Part shown: piece after piece, positions 1 to 10,641 of the stretch
Layout: the number at the start of each line of letters is the position of its first letter
Position numbering within the stretch: position 1 is the stretch's first letter
The notes under the pieces: generated by a model
What the model was told of the DNA's origin: nothing
Databases searched by the model: none
Seen by the model: only the letters and a program-made list of their open reading frames with translations
Program-made: the position numbers and the translations under genes
DNA from: Dipteronia dyeriana
Taxonomy: Eukaryota > Streptophyta > Magnoliopsida > Sapindales > Sapindaceae
NCBI GenBank assembly: GCA_032871835.1
Contig: CM065299.1
Span: forward strand, 44,776,706-44,840,705
Reading direction: 5' to 3'
DNA: 64,000 nt

Positions 1-19
1 AGTGGTGTCATTCATTTAA

Positions 20-1256
20 TCGAGTGATGAAGATGCTGATGATAGAGATTCCTTGAGTGCTCAGATGGAGAACTCTCCGGGAGAGGGGGAGAATGCTCGA
101 GAGAGTTTAAACAGAGAGATTTACTTGCCTCCCAATGTTAAAGCTACAGACACAAGATTCTTAAAACATCCTATGAGTCTTTCCCCTCATGAGGTGCTGA
201 AGAACATGTCCTCCAACCGAGCATTTATTGGTGATGACCATTGGAGCCACTTCAAGAATGGTTCCCCTATAGAGTGCCTTCATAATATTTTCAATAGTCC
301 AACCTACGTAAGTATTCTAAACTGAACTTTGCATTATAGAGCCTTAATTCGGGCATCTTTAACCTACTTCCTTACAGGTGGTTGCTGAGTTTGCTGAGGC
401 TATTCAGACACAACAACTCCAAGATGATGGGATAAGGTGTCTGAAAGCTCAGTTGAAGGAGAGTGAGGATAACCGTGCTCAGATAGAGGTGGCCTGTCAA
501 AAGAAGGCGAGTTTTACCTAAGAGTTCACCGCTCACTATTTGGCAAAGAAGATGGAGGTCAGTGAGAGGACCTCTGCCATGGAGGAGAAAGCTAAATCAT
601 TACAATACTTGCTCTTCGTTGCCCGGGAATCAATGCTTTGGGCTGAACAAGAGGCCAAGGAAGTGAAGTCAACCTATGAGGGCAAAATTAAAGATCTTAA
701 GCGCCAAGCTCTGATTACTGAATCTCTCTCGAAGGAGGCCAGACCAGAACTTGAAGTTCAAGGGGTTGATCATTTTAAAAGGTCCCCATCTTATGATGCC
801 TTACTCATTTGGGAGTTTCAGCGGGGGTTGGTTTCAGCTGATGAGTTCTTCAAGGTAAAAAATCAGGCTACTAACAAGGCTTGAGCTAATTGGAAATTAT
901 CAATCAAAAACCATTTAGACCGGTCCTTGGAATCTCTTCGGACTTAGATGAGGGAGTGGAGGGCTTATTGTTGTAGCATAGGTAAAGAACCCCATCTTAC
1001 TTACTTAGAGGTCCTAACCGAGCATTCTCTTTCAACTTTTTATGCCAACCAGGGAGCCGGTGTGGACGGGTCGGAGCCCGAGGTTGGATCAGTCTCCAGA
1101 GTGGATTATAGTACTTGGATGGATGAACTGATTGACACAATCGTTTGGCCTTCGAACCAAAGTCTTCTCCGTGAATATGAAATGGTGCCTAATCCGAGTA
1201 TTGGCAAGAACTCGAAATCCTCAGCTCTGCCTTACATGAACTTGATGAACTTGTAA
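20..1256 (+). pseudogene. Antisense extra frame of the Tat element: two exons, coiled-coil protein, broken by stops
   Basis: This reads plus while the surrounding element reads minus. Exon 1 (20-307) gives an acidic stretch (SSDEDADDRD) and then FLKHPMSLSPHEVLKNM; a stop lies just before it at 17-19 and the frame may continue off the left edge. A GT-AG intron (308-377) sits exactly between codons. Exon 2 starts VVAEFAEAIQ and runs in one frame to a TAA at 1254-1256, crossed by stops at 519 (TAA), 882 (TGA) and 945 (TAG). The middle is rich in K, E, Q and A and looks like a long coiled coil (KAQLKESEDN, AMEEKAKSLQ). It resembles the C-terminal half of the antisense frames of Tat elements, some of which carry a 'putative gypsy type transposon' or plant-mobile domain; that family match is from memory. 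Function is unknown. A captured host exon pair is the alternative. Confidence 0.6.
308..377 (+). other. Probable spliceosomal intron, phase 0, 70 bp
   Basis: The donor is GTAAGT at 308-313 after codon TAC. The acceptor is a pyrimidine-rich tract ending TTACAG at 372-377. Removing it joins two stretches of the same frame without shifting phase, and the unspliced frame stops at 323-325. The length is at the short end for plant introns. The pair of good sites plus the phase match is the evidence; there are no transcript data. Confidence 0.6.
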
Positions 1257-2136
1257 AAATTCATTGTTAATAAATTTCCCTATTTGCATGATTGCTCTTA
1301 GCTGTGAATTTCCTATGAATATTCTGAACTGGGTAATGCAAACCTAGGTCTACTCAAAAAATGCCAAGTATCTTATTAACTGGCTAATGTCGTTATCTAA
1401 GCAATTTAATTTTAAATGCCAATTGTCTTATTAACTGGCTAGTATCATTGCCCGAGTAACTTCGTTACAATTTTTAAATGCCAAGTATCTTATTAAATGG
1501 ATAATAATGTTAACCGAGTAATTTTGAAATAAAGCCAAGTAAATTTGTACTTGAATTCCATACTCGGTTGCTACCCAAACGTTGCATCGAGGAACGCCAT
1601 GATCATACATTTTAGATACTTGCGCATGTCATTGAGGACGTCTCCTAGTTTTGTCTACATAAGGGTTTGCTGAGTCATTAAGCTCTGAGTTTCTTAACAC
1701 AGCTACGCAACTCACCGGGATTTACCAGACAACGCTGCGAGCCTTTTTCCAGAATCTAGGCATCGGGTTTACCTTTTGGCTAAGGTCTTGGTTAACCTTG
1801 CTTGGCTGGAAAGCTCTTTCTAGCTTCTCCGTCCATTCAGGATTTTTACAAAATTAATAGCCCTGAGCATTTTATTGTATGTGTCAATTTTTTACTCATA
1901 TGTTTTTATTATCATATGCTTATATTTCTGGGAATCCCGTGTCGGGTTTTTATTTACAATACTGCAAAACTAACAAAATATGAAAATTCCTCAAAGGATT
2001 TCTAAGAATAAATCACTAAACATATCCTGACTAAAAGAGAAATAAAGCCTAAAATTAGGGAATTTCAAGGATAAATGATCTTTAGGTATTGGGCATTGCG
2101 TAGTCGGGGTAAAACCCCTCCTTCTGGTCGGGCGAT
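1257..2136. other. Non-coding 3' region of element F between antisense frame and integrase
   Basis: No convincing coding sequence on either strand. The main structure is the tandem repeat at 1361-1545. The rest is AT-rich single-copy sequence. The open frames at 1802-2005 and 2075-2293 show no recognisable protein; the latter overlaps the integrase end on the opposite strand. Confidence 0.6.
1361..1545. repeat. Tandem repeat, about 55-62 bp period, three units plus a partial
   Basis: Units begin ATGCCAAGTATCTTATTAA (1361), ATGCCAATTGTCTTATTAA (1416) and ATGCCAAGTATCTTATTAA (1478), with a degraded fourth start near 1532. Each unit continues with a GGCTA/GGATA block and then a GAGTAA/AGCAAT block. 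It lies in the 3' UTR of the Tat-type element, a region known in this lineage to accumulate tandem repeats. Confidence 0.75.
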
Positions 2137-3110
2137 TCAATATCCTCCATGCCCGACTATTCCTTTGTTTTTGTATGGGCCTTCCCATTTATTAGCCAAT
2201 GAACCCGTGACTCTATCTTTTATGTTCAGTGATACTCTTCTGAGCACTAGATCTCCCATTTGGAACTTCCTAACCCTGACGTACGAGTTGTAATGCCTAG
2301 CCACTCGTTGCTGATATGTCGCGTTTTGCATTTGGGATTTCTCCCTTTTTTCTTCTAACTCATAAGGCCTTGTAACAACATATCAACATTATGATCTTCA
2401 TCATATAACCTAAATCTGGGCAACATATAAGATGTTTCTACGAGGTTGACATCCTCTATTCTTAATGCCAAGGAAAACGGTATTTCCCTTATAAGAGTCA
2501 TTACCGTTGTTCGATAAGCCCACAGTACTTTAGGATGTTTTTCAGCCCAGCTACCCTTCTTTGCATCCAGCTTCGCTTTAAGCGTGTGCTTGATGACTTT
2601 GTTCACTGCTTCAGCTTTTCCATTTGTTTAATGATGGGCATGAACGACATAGTAATTATAAATCTTGTACTTTTTACTTGGTTACATGAATTTTAGGTTG
2701 TCAAAATGGGTACCGTTGTCGGTGATAATTGTATTTGGGACTCCAAACCTGTAAAGTATGTTCTTTTCACAAAGTTTATAGTGTTTTCTCTGTTATGTGC
2801 ACCAATGCTTCAACTTCCGTCAACTTTGTGAAATAATTAATAGCCACAATTGTATGTTTTGCTCTGCCCCTTATTCATACCGACATCAGACCAATTAAGT
2901 CCAAACCCCATACGACAAATGGCCATGGGGACGTGAGACTTATGAGGTACTCAGGGGGTTGCCGAATGGTGTTGGCAAACATTTGGCAAGCATTGCAGCT
3001 TTTTGAACATCGTTGAGCATCAGCTAACAAAGAAGGCCATAAAATCCTTGCTTGAGTACCTTGTTTGCTAAGATTTTTCCTCCTGTATGTTTTCCACATA
3101 CACCACTATG
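2137..3110 (-). pseudogene. Integrase of element F, degenerate
   Basis: The integrase would insert element cDNA into host DNA. Three fragments in different frames cover it. The N-terminal part (3099-2875) has the CxxC half of the zinc site (CNACQMF) and the first catalytic Asp context (WGLDLIG). The middle (about 2640-2355) has the catalytic Glu context (NGKAEAVNKV) and then the conserved VLWAYRTT stretch. The C-terminal part (2331-2137) has VLRRVSLNIKD and LANKWEGPY, the usual end of Ty3/gypsy integrases. A stop near 2628 and frameshifts between the parts show it is dead. Confidence 0.85.
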
Positions 3111-3319
3111 GATTTCCTTTAGTATCCAGTGTGCGTCCTCCTCTGATACGCACCTTTGGAGTGTTCGAGAGAATCCTCTGTTGTACAGTTATCCTCTAAT
3201 GATAGAATACCTAGCTGACCTGTTCCTGAGGTGTTTTGCCTCCAAGGGGTCCTCTAAAAGTACATCCTCTTACAAGTACCTTTTTAGCTGAGTCATCCAA
3301 CCATTGGTGGTGTTCGGAT

Positions 3320-3880
3320 TTCTTAAACTTTAGAGTCTTTTGGCTCAACCATACTTGGCCTGAGAAGATGTGTGACTAGGATATTCTTTGGTCCGATTGT
3401 GGTTGTTGCTGATGCTAGCTTGTACAAAGCATTTGCTTTTTCAATTTCTTCCCAAGGGATCTGGATAATCCTATATTCTTTGAATCGTTGGAGGAGTTGT
3501 TTTGCTATACCCAAGTAAGCTATCATACTTCCCTCCCTAACCTGATATTCATCTAGGATTTGATTGACGACTACCTGTGAGTAGTTAAATATATCTCAAC
3601 CTCATCTGCACTAAGTGCGATGCAAACTCTAAGCCCTACCAGCAGTGCCTCATATTCTGCTTGGTTGTTTGTTGCATTGAAGTCGAATCTCATGGCACAT
3701 TCAACGTCATCTTTTTCAAGGGTGAATACCACGTTTCCTGCCCCACTACCATGATTGTTCAAGGAATCGTCAACATATAATTTCCAGAAGAGACTTCTGC
3801 CCAAAATTCTTTTTACCTCTAGATCAAGCTTTGTGAACTCTTCTACAAAATCAGCCACTGTTGGCTCTTGATTGATGTCC
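3320..3880 (-). pseudogene. Second RNase H (Tat-type, aRNH-like) domain of element F
   Basis: Fragment 3858-3571 reads LYVDDSLNNHGSGAGNVVF and then ATNNQAEYEALLVGLRVC, giving the first catalytic Asp and the Glu of an RNase H. The fragment at 3526-3323 gives its C-terminal part (YLGIAKQLLQRFKEYRIIQI, then ANALYKLASA). It comes after the ordinary RT-linked RNase H, so the element has two RNase H domains, a hallmark of the plant Tat/Ogre lineage. The frame changes between fragments and stops lie between them. Confidence 0.75.
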
Positions 3881-5130
3881 TGGGCACATATTAAAAATCG
3901 AATTCACTTTGCTCGATTGCCCATTTGGTTAGTCCCCCTGAAATCTTAAGTTTTTACAGAATTTGCTTTAATGGGTAGTCGGTGAAAACCCTGATTTCCT
4001 TTGCCTAAAAATACAGTCTCAACTTTCTTGCTACCGAAACTAAAGCTAAAGCCATCTTTTCTGCCTGAGAGTTTCTGGTTTCAGTCGAAAGAAGAGCCTT
4101 GTTAGTATAGCATACTGACCTTTGTATTCTAACCTCTGTTTTGACCAAGACCGAGCTTACTGCTAATTATATAAGTGACAAGTACATATAAAATACTTAT
4201 GCTTCTTTTGGTTTCGAGAGGATGGGTGCTTGACCTAGGAATTCTTTTATCTTCCAAAGTGCCTGTTTGCATTCTGCATTCCTTTCGAGTCTCTTTCCCT
4301 TTTTGATTACTCTGAAAAATAGGGAACATCTATCTATGGCCTTCAAAATGAATCTGCCGAGGGAAGCTAGGCATCCCATCAAACGTTATACCTCCTTTAA
4401 AGTTCTCAGAGAAATCATTTCTTGGAGGGCTTTAATCTTCTCGGGATTTACTTTGATCCCTCTCTGGTGAACTTGGAAACCGAGGAATCTTCCCGAAAGG
4501 ACTTTGAATAAACAGTTTCTTGGATTTAGCTTCATCTGATACCTTCTCAGGACATTAAATGTTTCGTGTAAGTCCAAAGTATGCTTGGTTGCCGTGATAA
4601 CTTTGGTTAACATGTCGTCTATGTAGATTTCCATGTTTCTTTATATTTGGCGAGCAAAAACTCAGTTGACCCGTCTTTGATATGTGGCCCCATCATTTTT
4701 TAGCCCAAAGGGCATCACAATATAACAGTATAGACCCTTATCGGTTGTGAACGTTGTTTTATCTTCATCTGCTTTGTTCATCCTGATATGATTGTATCCC
4801 GAATAGGCATCCATAAATCAGAGCAATTCATGACCTGATGTAGCATCGACCAACTGGTCTACTTTTGGTAGTGGAAAACTGTCTTTTGTGTAGGCTTTGT
4901 TCAAATCTATGAAATCCATGCACATTCTCCATTAGCCTTTTTTCTTTTGGACCAACACCACATTCGCCATCCATTGAGGATAGTCTATTTCTCTAATTGA
5001 TCTTACAACCATTAGCTTCTCCACCTCCTACCTAATTTCCCGACTCCTTTTGAGGTTTAAAGACCTCCTTTTTTGAATTACAGACTTTACGCTCGGATCC
5101 ATTACCAAGTGTTGTGATATCACTCACATG
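3881..5130 (-). pseudogene. Reverse transcriptase plus RT-linked RNase H of element F
   Basis: The RT makes cDNA from the element RNA. Visible in order on the minus strand are the palm context WRMCMDFIDLNKAY (about 4930), FMDAYSGYNHI (about 4810), MPFGLKNDGATYQ (about 4705) and the catalytic YIDDML box at the start of the 4634-4386 fragment, followed by FLGFQVHQRGIKVNPEKIKA. Downstream, about 4130-3900, is the RNase H linked to RT (AEKMALALVSVARKLRLYF, then IRVFTDYPL). The Asp pair of YIDD is kept, but several stops and frame changes make it inactive. Confidence 0.85.
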
Positions 5131-6081
5131 TCTATTCCCACCATGTCTTCATGATTCCATGCAAATATGTCTTTGTATTCCATGAGCAAATTCATAAGAT
5201 CTGTCATGACCTTTTCTTCTAGACTAGCTCTGATTTTGATCTTCTTTGTTGGTTCATCTTCTTTTAAGACCACTTCCTCTGTTGGCTCATCCTTTGATGT
5301 CTCGGGTTCCTCCCTTGGGTCTAGCTCAAACATTATTGATTCTCCTTGCTTAGACTGATCCAGTTGAGTTAGAGTACACACTTGGTGTTCACTATTATCT
5401 TTGTCCTTGTAAACGGGGAGATTGGCTCTTCTAGCCATTTCTTGTGAACCCTTGATCGTTCCTACCCCTTATTCGGTCAAGAATTTGAGCATCAGGGTGT
5501 AGATATGCGTTACCGCCTTTGTCTTGTTCAGGATAGGTCGACTTAGTAGGGCATTGTAAGGCAAGTTTTCCATGTCTACAACTACAAAGTTGAGTAGCAC
5601 CGTTCTCTGGTAGGGTGCCACTCCGATTTTCATGGGTAATTTCACCGTTCGTAGAGACCTACCTCGACTCCTCCAAATCCTTTGAACGGGGTCTGAAAAG
5701 GTTGTAAGTTCTTTTCGATCCAATCTCAACTGATCATAAATGGCTACACTGAGGATGTTTGTTGTGCTACCGTTGCCTACTAGTATCCTCTTAACTTCCC
5801 TAAGGCCAATTCTGACATTTATGACAAGACATCATTTGATCGGACGTCGACCCTATGTGAATCAGCTTCAGTAAACACTATCAGGTCCCATCCTTCCTTT
5901 ACTCTCTTCGGATCAAGCTCGATAGAATTAACATCGAAATTCTGCCGTGCTTCGATAGCTTCTCGGATTTCCTGAGTCCGCTCTCGGTTACTTTTTCCAG
6001 TTAATGGTCCTCCAAAGATGGTTTGTATGGCTTCACTCACCTCGGGACTTGCATTTTTTTTCTGATCTGAACTATGACCTC
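5131..6081 (-). pseudogene. Protease and flanking linker of element F
   Basis: The fragment at 6040-5819 (MSEAIQTIFGGPLTGKSNRE, then LIVFTEADSHRVDVRSND) is the usual gag-to-protease linker of these elements. The protease active site should read DNGS; here about 5790-5760 reads VGNGSTTNIL, so the catalytic Asp appears as Gly. The fragment at 5729-5469 continues the fold (LLNFVVVDMENLPYNALLSR). The fragment at 5438-5124 is an acidic linker leading into RT (EYKDIFAWNHEDM). It would have cut the Gag-Pol polyprotein; now inactive. Confidence 0.7.
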
Positions 6082-7434
6082 CAGACTGTTAAGATTATGC
6101 TCGATAGCAAGAGTATACTAATGTATTTGACAATCTTTTCGTATTAATAAAGTGATATAGTTTAACAAATCTTATAGCATATATAGTTTAATTATTTTAA
6201 TTGTCAAAAATAAATAATCATAAGGTCAAAAGACTATGAGAAAAGAAGAATTGTTCATACATCTAGATATGTATGAGGTAAACACAATTCTTTAGTTAGT
6301 CTTGATTAATATTCACAACTTAAGATTAAGGTTGGGCGACTTTATCTTGTTAAAGTTGTAGATTCTTTTGCTAGTATTTGAGTGGGATCAAATGTGTTAT
6401 GATGAGTCTAAAATCATCAAAGTGTGGTGTCCTTGGGCAAAAGAATCTAGTGCATTGGGTGCATTGAATTGGATCATAGTGAATTTCTTTATCTAGAACC
6501 GTCAATGGAAAAAAGTTTTCACTTGAAGACAATCGGAGAGTCTATCGCAATCTTGAGATAAATGATGGACTTATGGTTGCAAGTGTTATAATTTGAACTA
6601 TGAATGAGTACGATTATATATCATAGTCTATCCTCGATAGTTTGGTGGTATTCATTTGTTAATCGATAGAGGACTTCATTTATAGATATGGACATCTTGG
6701 CTCCATTTATTAAATGAGAGTTGAATATCATCATATGGATGTTTTGAGGTATTGGATATTAATATTAACGTTAAGCTTTCAATAGTGTCTATTGAAACAT
6801 GGCATCTGGACAAGTCAAAATATCCAAGTTTAAAATGTGGTCATATGAGTAAATATGGTAACTTGGAGAGCTATAGGTGGTCTATGAGCTCTTGGCGATT
6901 ACTGATATTCTTTACAAGGATACACTTTCTCCAATAAGGTTGTCTAGGGTATGAGTAAGAAATATTAACTTATTTTATCTTTATTTAAGAGTTCAATTTT
7001 TGTTCTTTAGTGGAATGAACTAAAATTAATAGATCGGACCTAAGTGAATCATTTGTTGATTGTGATTGGGTTGTGTCTATTGGTGCTTAAATTTAGATAT
7101 CCCGCCAAGATCCACAATCCACTCGAACTTGCATGGATCACTTGATATATTTTACCGGACCAATTTAGGGGTCCGTCTAGGATTGTATTAATGCATGTGG
7201 ACTTGCTTCTTTTGTAAGAACAGGTCTAGTTCACATGTGAACTTTTTGTTATGGTCAAATGTGTTTAATAAAATAAGAAAAATAATATATATGCCTATAT
7301 AATGGTGTTGGGCAGAAAAGCTATATAGTTTAGCTTAATTATATTATTTTTATTTTATTATTTAATTAAATGGAAATAAATAATTTGGTAATTAATTAAT
7401 TATTTAATTAAAAGCCAAAATCTTTTTCCTAGTA

Positions 7435-7551
7435 GGAGATGGTCTCCTAATATTGTACTATTGTTGGTAGTATAATTAATATTAAAGATTATATTTGATA
7501 AGTAGATAAATAATAGAAATTATTTATCTAGTCAAATGAGAAAATCTTTAA
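7435..7551 (+). promoter_or_regulatory. Hairpin cluster in the K LTR (U3), one stem with a compensatory change
   Basis: First stem: GGAGA (7435-7439) with TCTCC (7443-7447). Second, long stem: TTAAAGATT (7482-7490), ATTTGA (7493-7498) and TAGATAAATAA (7503-7513) pair with TTATTTATCTA (7520-7530), TCAAAT (7532-7537) and AATCTTTAA (7543-7551). Other copies have GACT/AGTC where this one has GATT/AATC, for example 19252-19321 and 53863-53932, so pairing is kept. It lies upstream of the TATA-like motif. The role is unknown. Confidence 0.6.
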
Positions 7552-7708
7552 TATGGTTACAAATATTGTAATGAGTTGGATTAGGAGTCTTAGTGTAGAG
7601 TAGAATTCTTTTTTAAAAGGATTCTTAGCTACCAAGTAAATCTACATAAGGAAAGAATGATTGCCAACCAAGTAAATCCTGCTCAGAAGAGGATTTATGA
7701 TCCTATAT

Positions 7709-7717
7709 ATACCACCT
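7709..7717 (+). promoter_or_regulatory. Candidate TATA box of the K LTR
   Basis: CTATATATA follows GATC at the same place in several K LTRs, for instance near 19628, 36829, 40751, 46693 and 61993 (TATAAATA). It would put the transcription start about 1.65 kb into the LTR. The position is consistent among copies; no transcript evidence. Confidence 0.4.
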
Positions 7718-8329
7718 CATAATTTTCGGCCAGCCCTATGATTTTACGAGCAAAATCTCAGCCAATCTAGGTATTTTTCAAGAGAGAATTTGGAGGGAGA
7801 AAAGTTTAGTTTTTGCTCTAGACAAAATTCGATCAACTCATAGATATAGGGTGTAGAATTCATCCAAGGAGAAAAGAGAAAAAGAGAACATTTTTGTTTT
7901 TAATAGTACACTAGTATCCTTTACATCAAAAGGGTTTTGTGTACGAAATCAAATCGGGTTCACACGAGTTTCAATCAATTAGATTGATAATTCACAAGCG
8001 ACCGGACGTTCTTGGATTTTTCTCTTGGAGGTTAATTGTAACTAACAAAGAAAAAGATTTGTTTGTTTCCACCCTCAAGTATACAATTTAAAGAAAGAGA
8101 GCCCACACTCCTAGGTGATTCATGTCCGTGATTGGATTAGAAGATCTTACGGATTCAATTCGGCGCTTATTCAATCATCAAGAGAAAAGGTTACGACACT
8201 TTTTATATAAATCAATTTATCTAGGGTTAAGGTTCTTGTTATTAAAAAGGGAAAAAAATTATTTTTACCGAAACCCTAATTTTAATTTTTCACTCTTCCA
8301 TTGCGCGGGTTTTTTTCCCCTACACAGAC

Positions 8330-10033
8330 TTGTTTTCATTCCATGTTTCTTTCTTTTTATCTTTCTTTAGAATAATATCTTACAAGTGCCCTTCTCGGAT
8401 AAGGGTTTCTATGTGATCCCTAAGCTGATAAAATTTAGAGGACTCATGCCCACTTTATTTGTGGAATCTGTAATACTTTGTGGTGTCTGTTCGGGCAAAT
8501 TACAACTGCCGCGTGGCTTCTTCACCAGATTCTTTTCTTCCAATATTTCCAGGATCTCGTCCTGCCTTTTTCGAAGTAGGGTGTAGTTCGTGTACTTTCC
8601 TTAAAATTTTTCCTTTGTCTGGTCTGTTTTCCTACGTCCGTTTCCCCCATCTTTGCTTCTTTCTTCTTTGATATTTCCTTTTTGTTTCCCTTTATGGTTT
8701 TATGGCTTTAATTCGGCATCTTTTTGTTCAGGTCTCCCCCAATGCTTATAACAACCTCTTATCGCCAACTCTTCTTCTTCAGCCAATGCATATCCACATG
8801 CCATGTCCATCATGTTTGTATATCTAGTTAGATGAGCTCTCCTCAACTCAAAAGACAATCACCCGTTCTGTAGGTTATTTATGAATGCAGCAATTATTGC
8901 TTCATCATTTGCACTGCCGATTTCTTAGACCGCCTAGCTGAATCTCCCCAGATACTTTTTTAGCGACTCATCTTTTGCCACTGATTTTTTCCTTTGTACA
9001 TTCCCAAGGATTTTCTTGAGAAGCTTCTGCTTATCTCCCCAAAAATTCCAATACTTGCTGGGGGCAATCTCCCAAACCACCTTGAGCCTATATCTCCAAG
9101 GGTCTGCAGAAAATTAACTATGGGCATATTGGGCAATGACGCTCTTATACCGTCTGACGTGTGCCTTGGGATATGTATCCTTTTTGAATTGTTCCACGTG
9201 TGGCATTCTGAATCACTCCGGGAATATTGTTCGCAGAATGTCTCTAGTGAAAGGGCTGTCAGAATCATCGCCAGACAACTCATTGTGTCTGTAACACCTA
9301 ATCAACGCATCCATTGGACGCCTATTATTCTAGACTTCTCAGGTCAAGCTCTATATCACAATATCTATGTTGCTCATCAGCTCTCTCTGATGGTTGAACC
9401 CTCGGGTGACCATCAAACCTCTTTCCAATTCCTCCTCATCTTTCCTACAGGTTTCATGAGCCAATCCTTATAAGCATATAGTTCCTCTGTGGTGTTTACG
9501 ATGGTGACGATCACTACCTTTTGATGATGATAAACGATCCTTCTGGTTATCATGATTGTGATGCCTATCATGCCCCGCTTGACCGTGGTTTCATTTTTAG
9601 CGAGGTCATTTTTAGCAAGGTCGTTCAGTAGGCATCTTAAAATCTTTGTCCTGGTTGTGTGATATATGCCCAGTTTGGTTGGCAGGATTTGAATTCCTAA
9701 CGGCTGCTAATGTGTATGATTCTGGTCCAACTATAACCGATCGGAGCCTGGGGGTGACTGATTTTGGGGGGATGGTTGGTTTGGAGGATTTGTCTCTCTT
9801 ATAGCCAATAGATCTATTCCTTCCCTTACCGCGTCAGCCAATAATTGTTGTAATGCTTCCCTGAAACGGTGCGCTATATCCTCGCTGGTTGGAGGGTTTT
9901 ACTGGATACCAGCCAAGGATCCTTGTTAGTTCCCGTTGGTTGTTGTGGGATCCTAAGTGTTCCCCTCTCTGTAAGCATTATTTGGCTATTTTTTAACATC
10001 TCTGGAACCGTCCTTACTTCCGTCACCAGACAT
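8330..10033 (-). pseudogene. Gag of element F, degenerate
   Basis: Gag would form the particle that packages element RNA. The start is the ATG at 10033 (MSGDGSKDG), about 33 bp inside the primer site. The conserved retrotransposon gag core is in the 9283-8960 fragment (WFGRLPPASIGIFGEISRSF). A damaged zinc knuckle lies at about 8485-8380 (RFHK..GHESSKFYQL), with its cysteines replaced. Frame changes are frequent. The long plus-strand frame at 8994-9473 is only its complement. Confidence 0.8.
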
Positions 10034-10065
10034 CGTTAAAGACAGATCGAATGTTCAAGCACACC

Positions 10066-10082
10066 TTTTTCTTCTAGCGCCA
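10066..10082 (-). other. Primer binding site of element F
   Basis: On the minus strand this reads TGGCGCTAGAAGAAAAA and begins two bases from the LTR end (TG of the plus-strand copy at 10085). TGG at the start complements a tRNA CCA end. The same start, TGGCGCTAGAAG, is seen at 26195 in element G, which links the two as related Tat-type elements. I do not assign the tRNA. Confidence 0.75.
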
Positions 10083-10084
10083 AT

Positions 10085-10641
10085 TGTTGACGTCTATTTC
10101 TTGATGGTCAAGAAAGTCAACAACGCTGGATTCAATTATGACCTATTAAAAGAGAAATAGAAAGAGAAAGAGAATGCAACTGATATTGTTATGACACGAG
10201 TATACGTGGTAAAACTCCGGTGACCAAAGAAACATCCACGGGTGGTTGAATGCACAACCATGCCAAATTCACTATTGAATGATAAACTACACCTTTTGAT
10301 CTCTCTTGCCTTTCTTTTATGGTGATTTCTTTCTATTCTCTATTTTGTGTGTTCTTGTTCTTGTTTTACAGTGAGATTATGGGTCTATTTATATATGCAT
10401 AGAACCCTAATCCTTGTTAAATATAAGGTACAATGTCAGTGTTTAATTAGAACCGGTTGCTTGTTGAGGTTGTCTTTGTCTTCCTTCCATTTTCTGAGAT
10501 CCTGTGGATCGAATCTGAATCTTTGTGGGATTCTAGTTGCACAGTCTGTTTAGTACTTATTTCCTAATCGATGTGCAATCTTTTAAAAGAGTAGAGTTAT
10601 TGCTTGATTTGGACTCTGTTATAGGGATTTTTTTTAAAGCA
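10085..10641 (-). repeat. 5' LTR of element F, truncated
   Basis: It begins TGTTGACG next to the primer site; seen on the minus strand this is the U5 end. It contains the 'GTGGTAAAACTCC ... CATCCACGGG' stretch common to R/U5 regions of these elements. It stops where the opposite-strand LTR of element G starts at 10642. The sequence at 27625-27984 resembles the missing U3 portion. Confidence 0.65.

Larger units (their letters stand above)
6087..8324 (+). mobile_element. Solo LTR of copia family K, 2238 bp, TSD CAGAC
   Basis: It starts TGTTAAGATTATGCTCGATA and ends CCCCTACA, with an exact 5-bp duplication CAGAC at 6082-6086 and 8325-8329. No internal region is present, so it is a solo LTR left by recombination between the two LTRs. 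It splits element F between protease and gag. It contains a sense small ORF (6752-6937), the hairpin block (7435-7551) and a TATA-like motif near 7709. The antisense small ORF found in sister copies is stopped here by a TGC-to-TGA change, shared with the LTR at 17883. Confidence 0.95.
1..10641 (-). mobile_element. Ty3/gypsy Tat-type retrotransposon F, degenerate, 3' end outside window
   Basis: On the minus strand the order is LTR remnant (from 10641 down), primer binding site, gag, protease, RT, RNase H, second RNase H and integrase. This is the Ty3/gypsy order, with the second RNase H typical of the plant Tat/Ogre lineage. After the integrase comes a non-coding 3' region and then an opposite-strand frame (20-1256); extra antisense frames in this position are known in Tat elements. 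The 3' LTR lies beyond the left edge. All coding parts carry stops and frameshifts. A solo LTR of an unrelated copia family interrupts it at 6087-8324. Confidence 0.85.

Noticed and set aside
1..1256. Host protein-coding gene
   Set aside because: Intron and long frame favour a gene, but stops in frame and the fixed place beside a Tat integrase favour an element-borne antisense frame; host origin cannot be excluded.
1802..2005. 67-codon frame in the 3' region of F
   Set aside because: Low-complexity hydrophobic translation of AT-rich DNA with no support.
8994..9473. 159-codon plus-strand frame
   Set aside because: It is the complement of element F gag; the minus strand carries the recognisable gag core.
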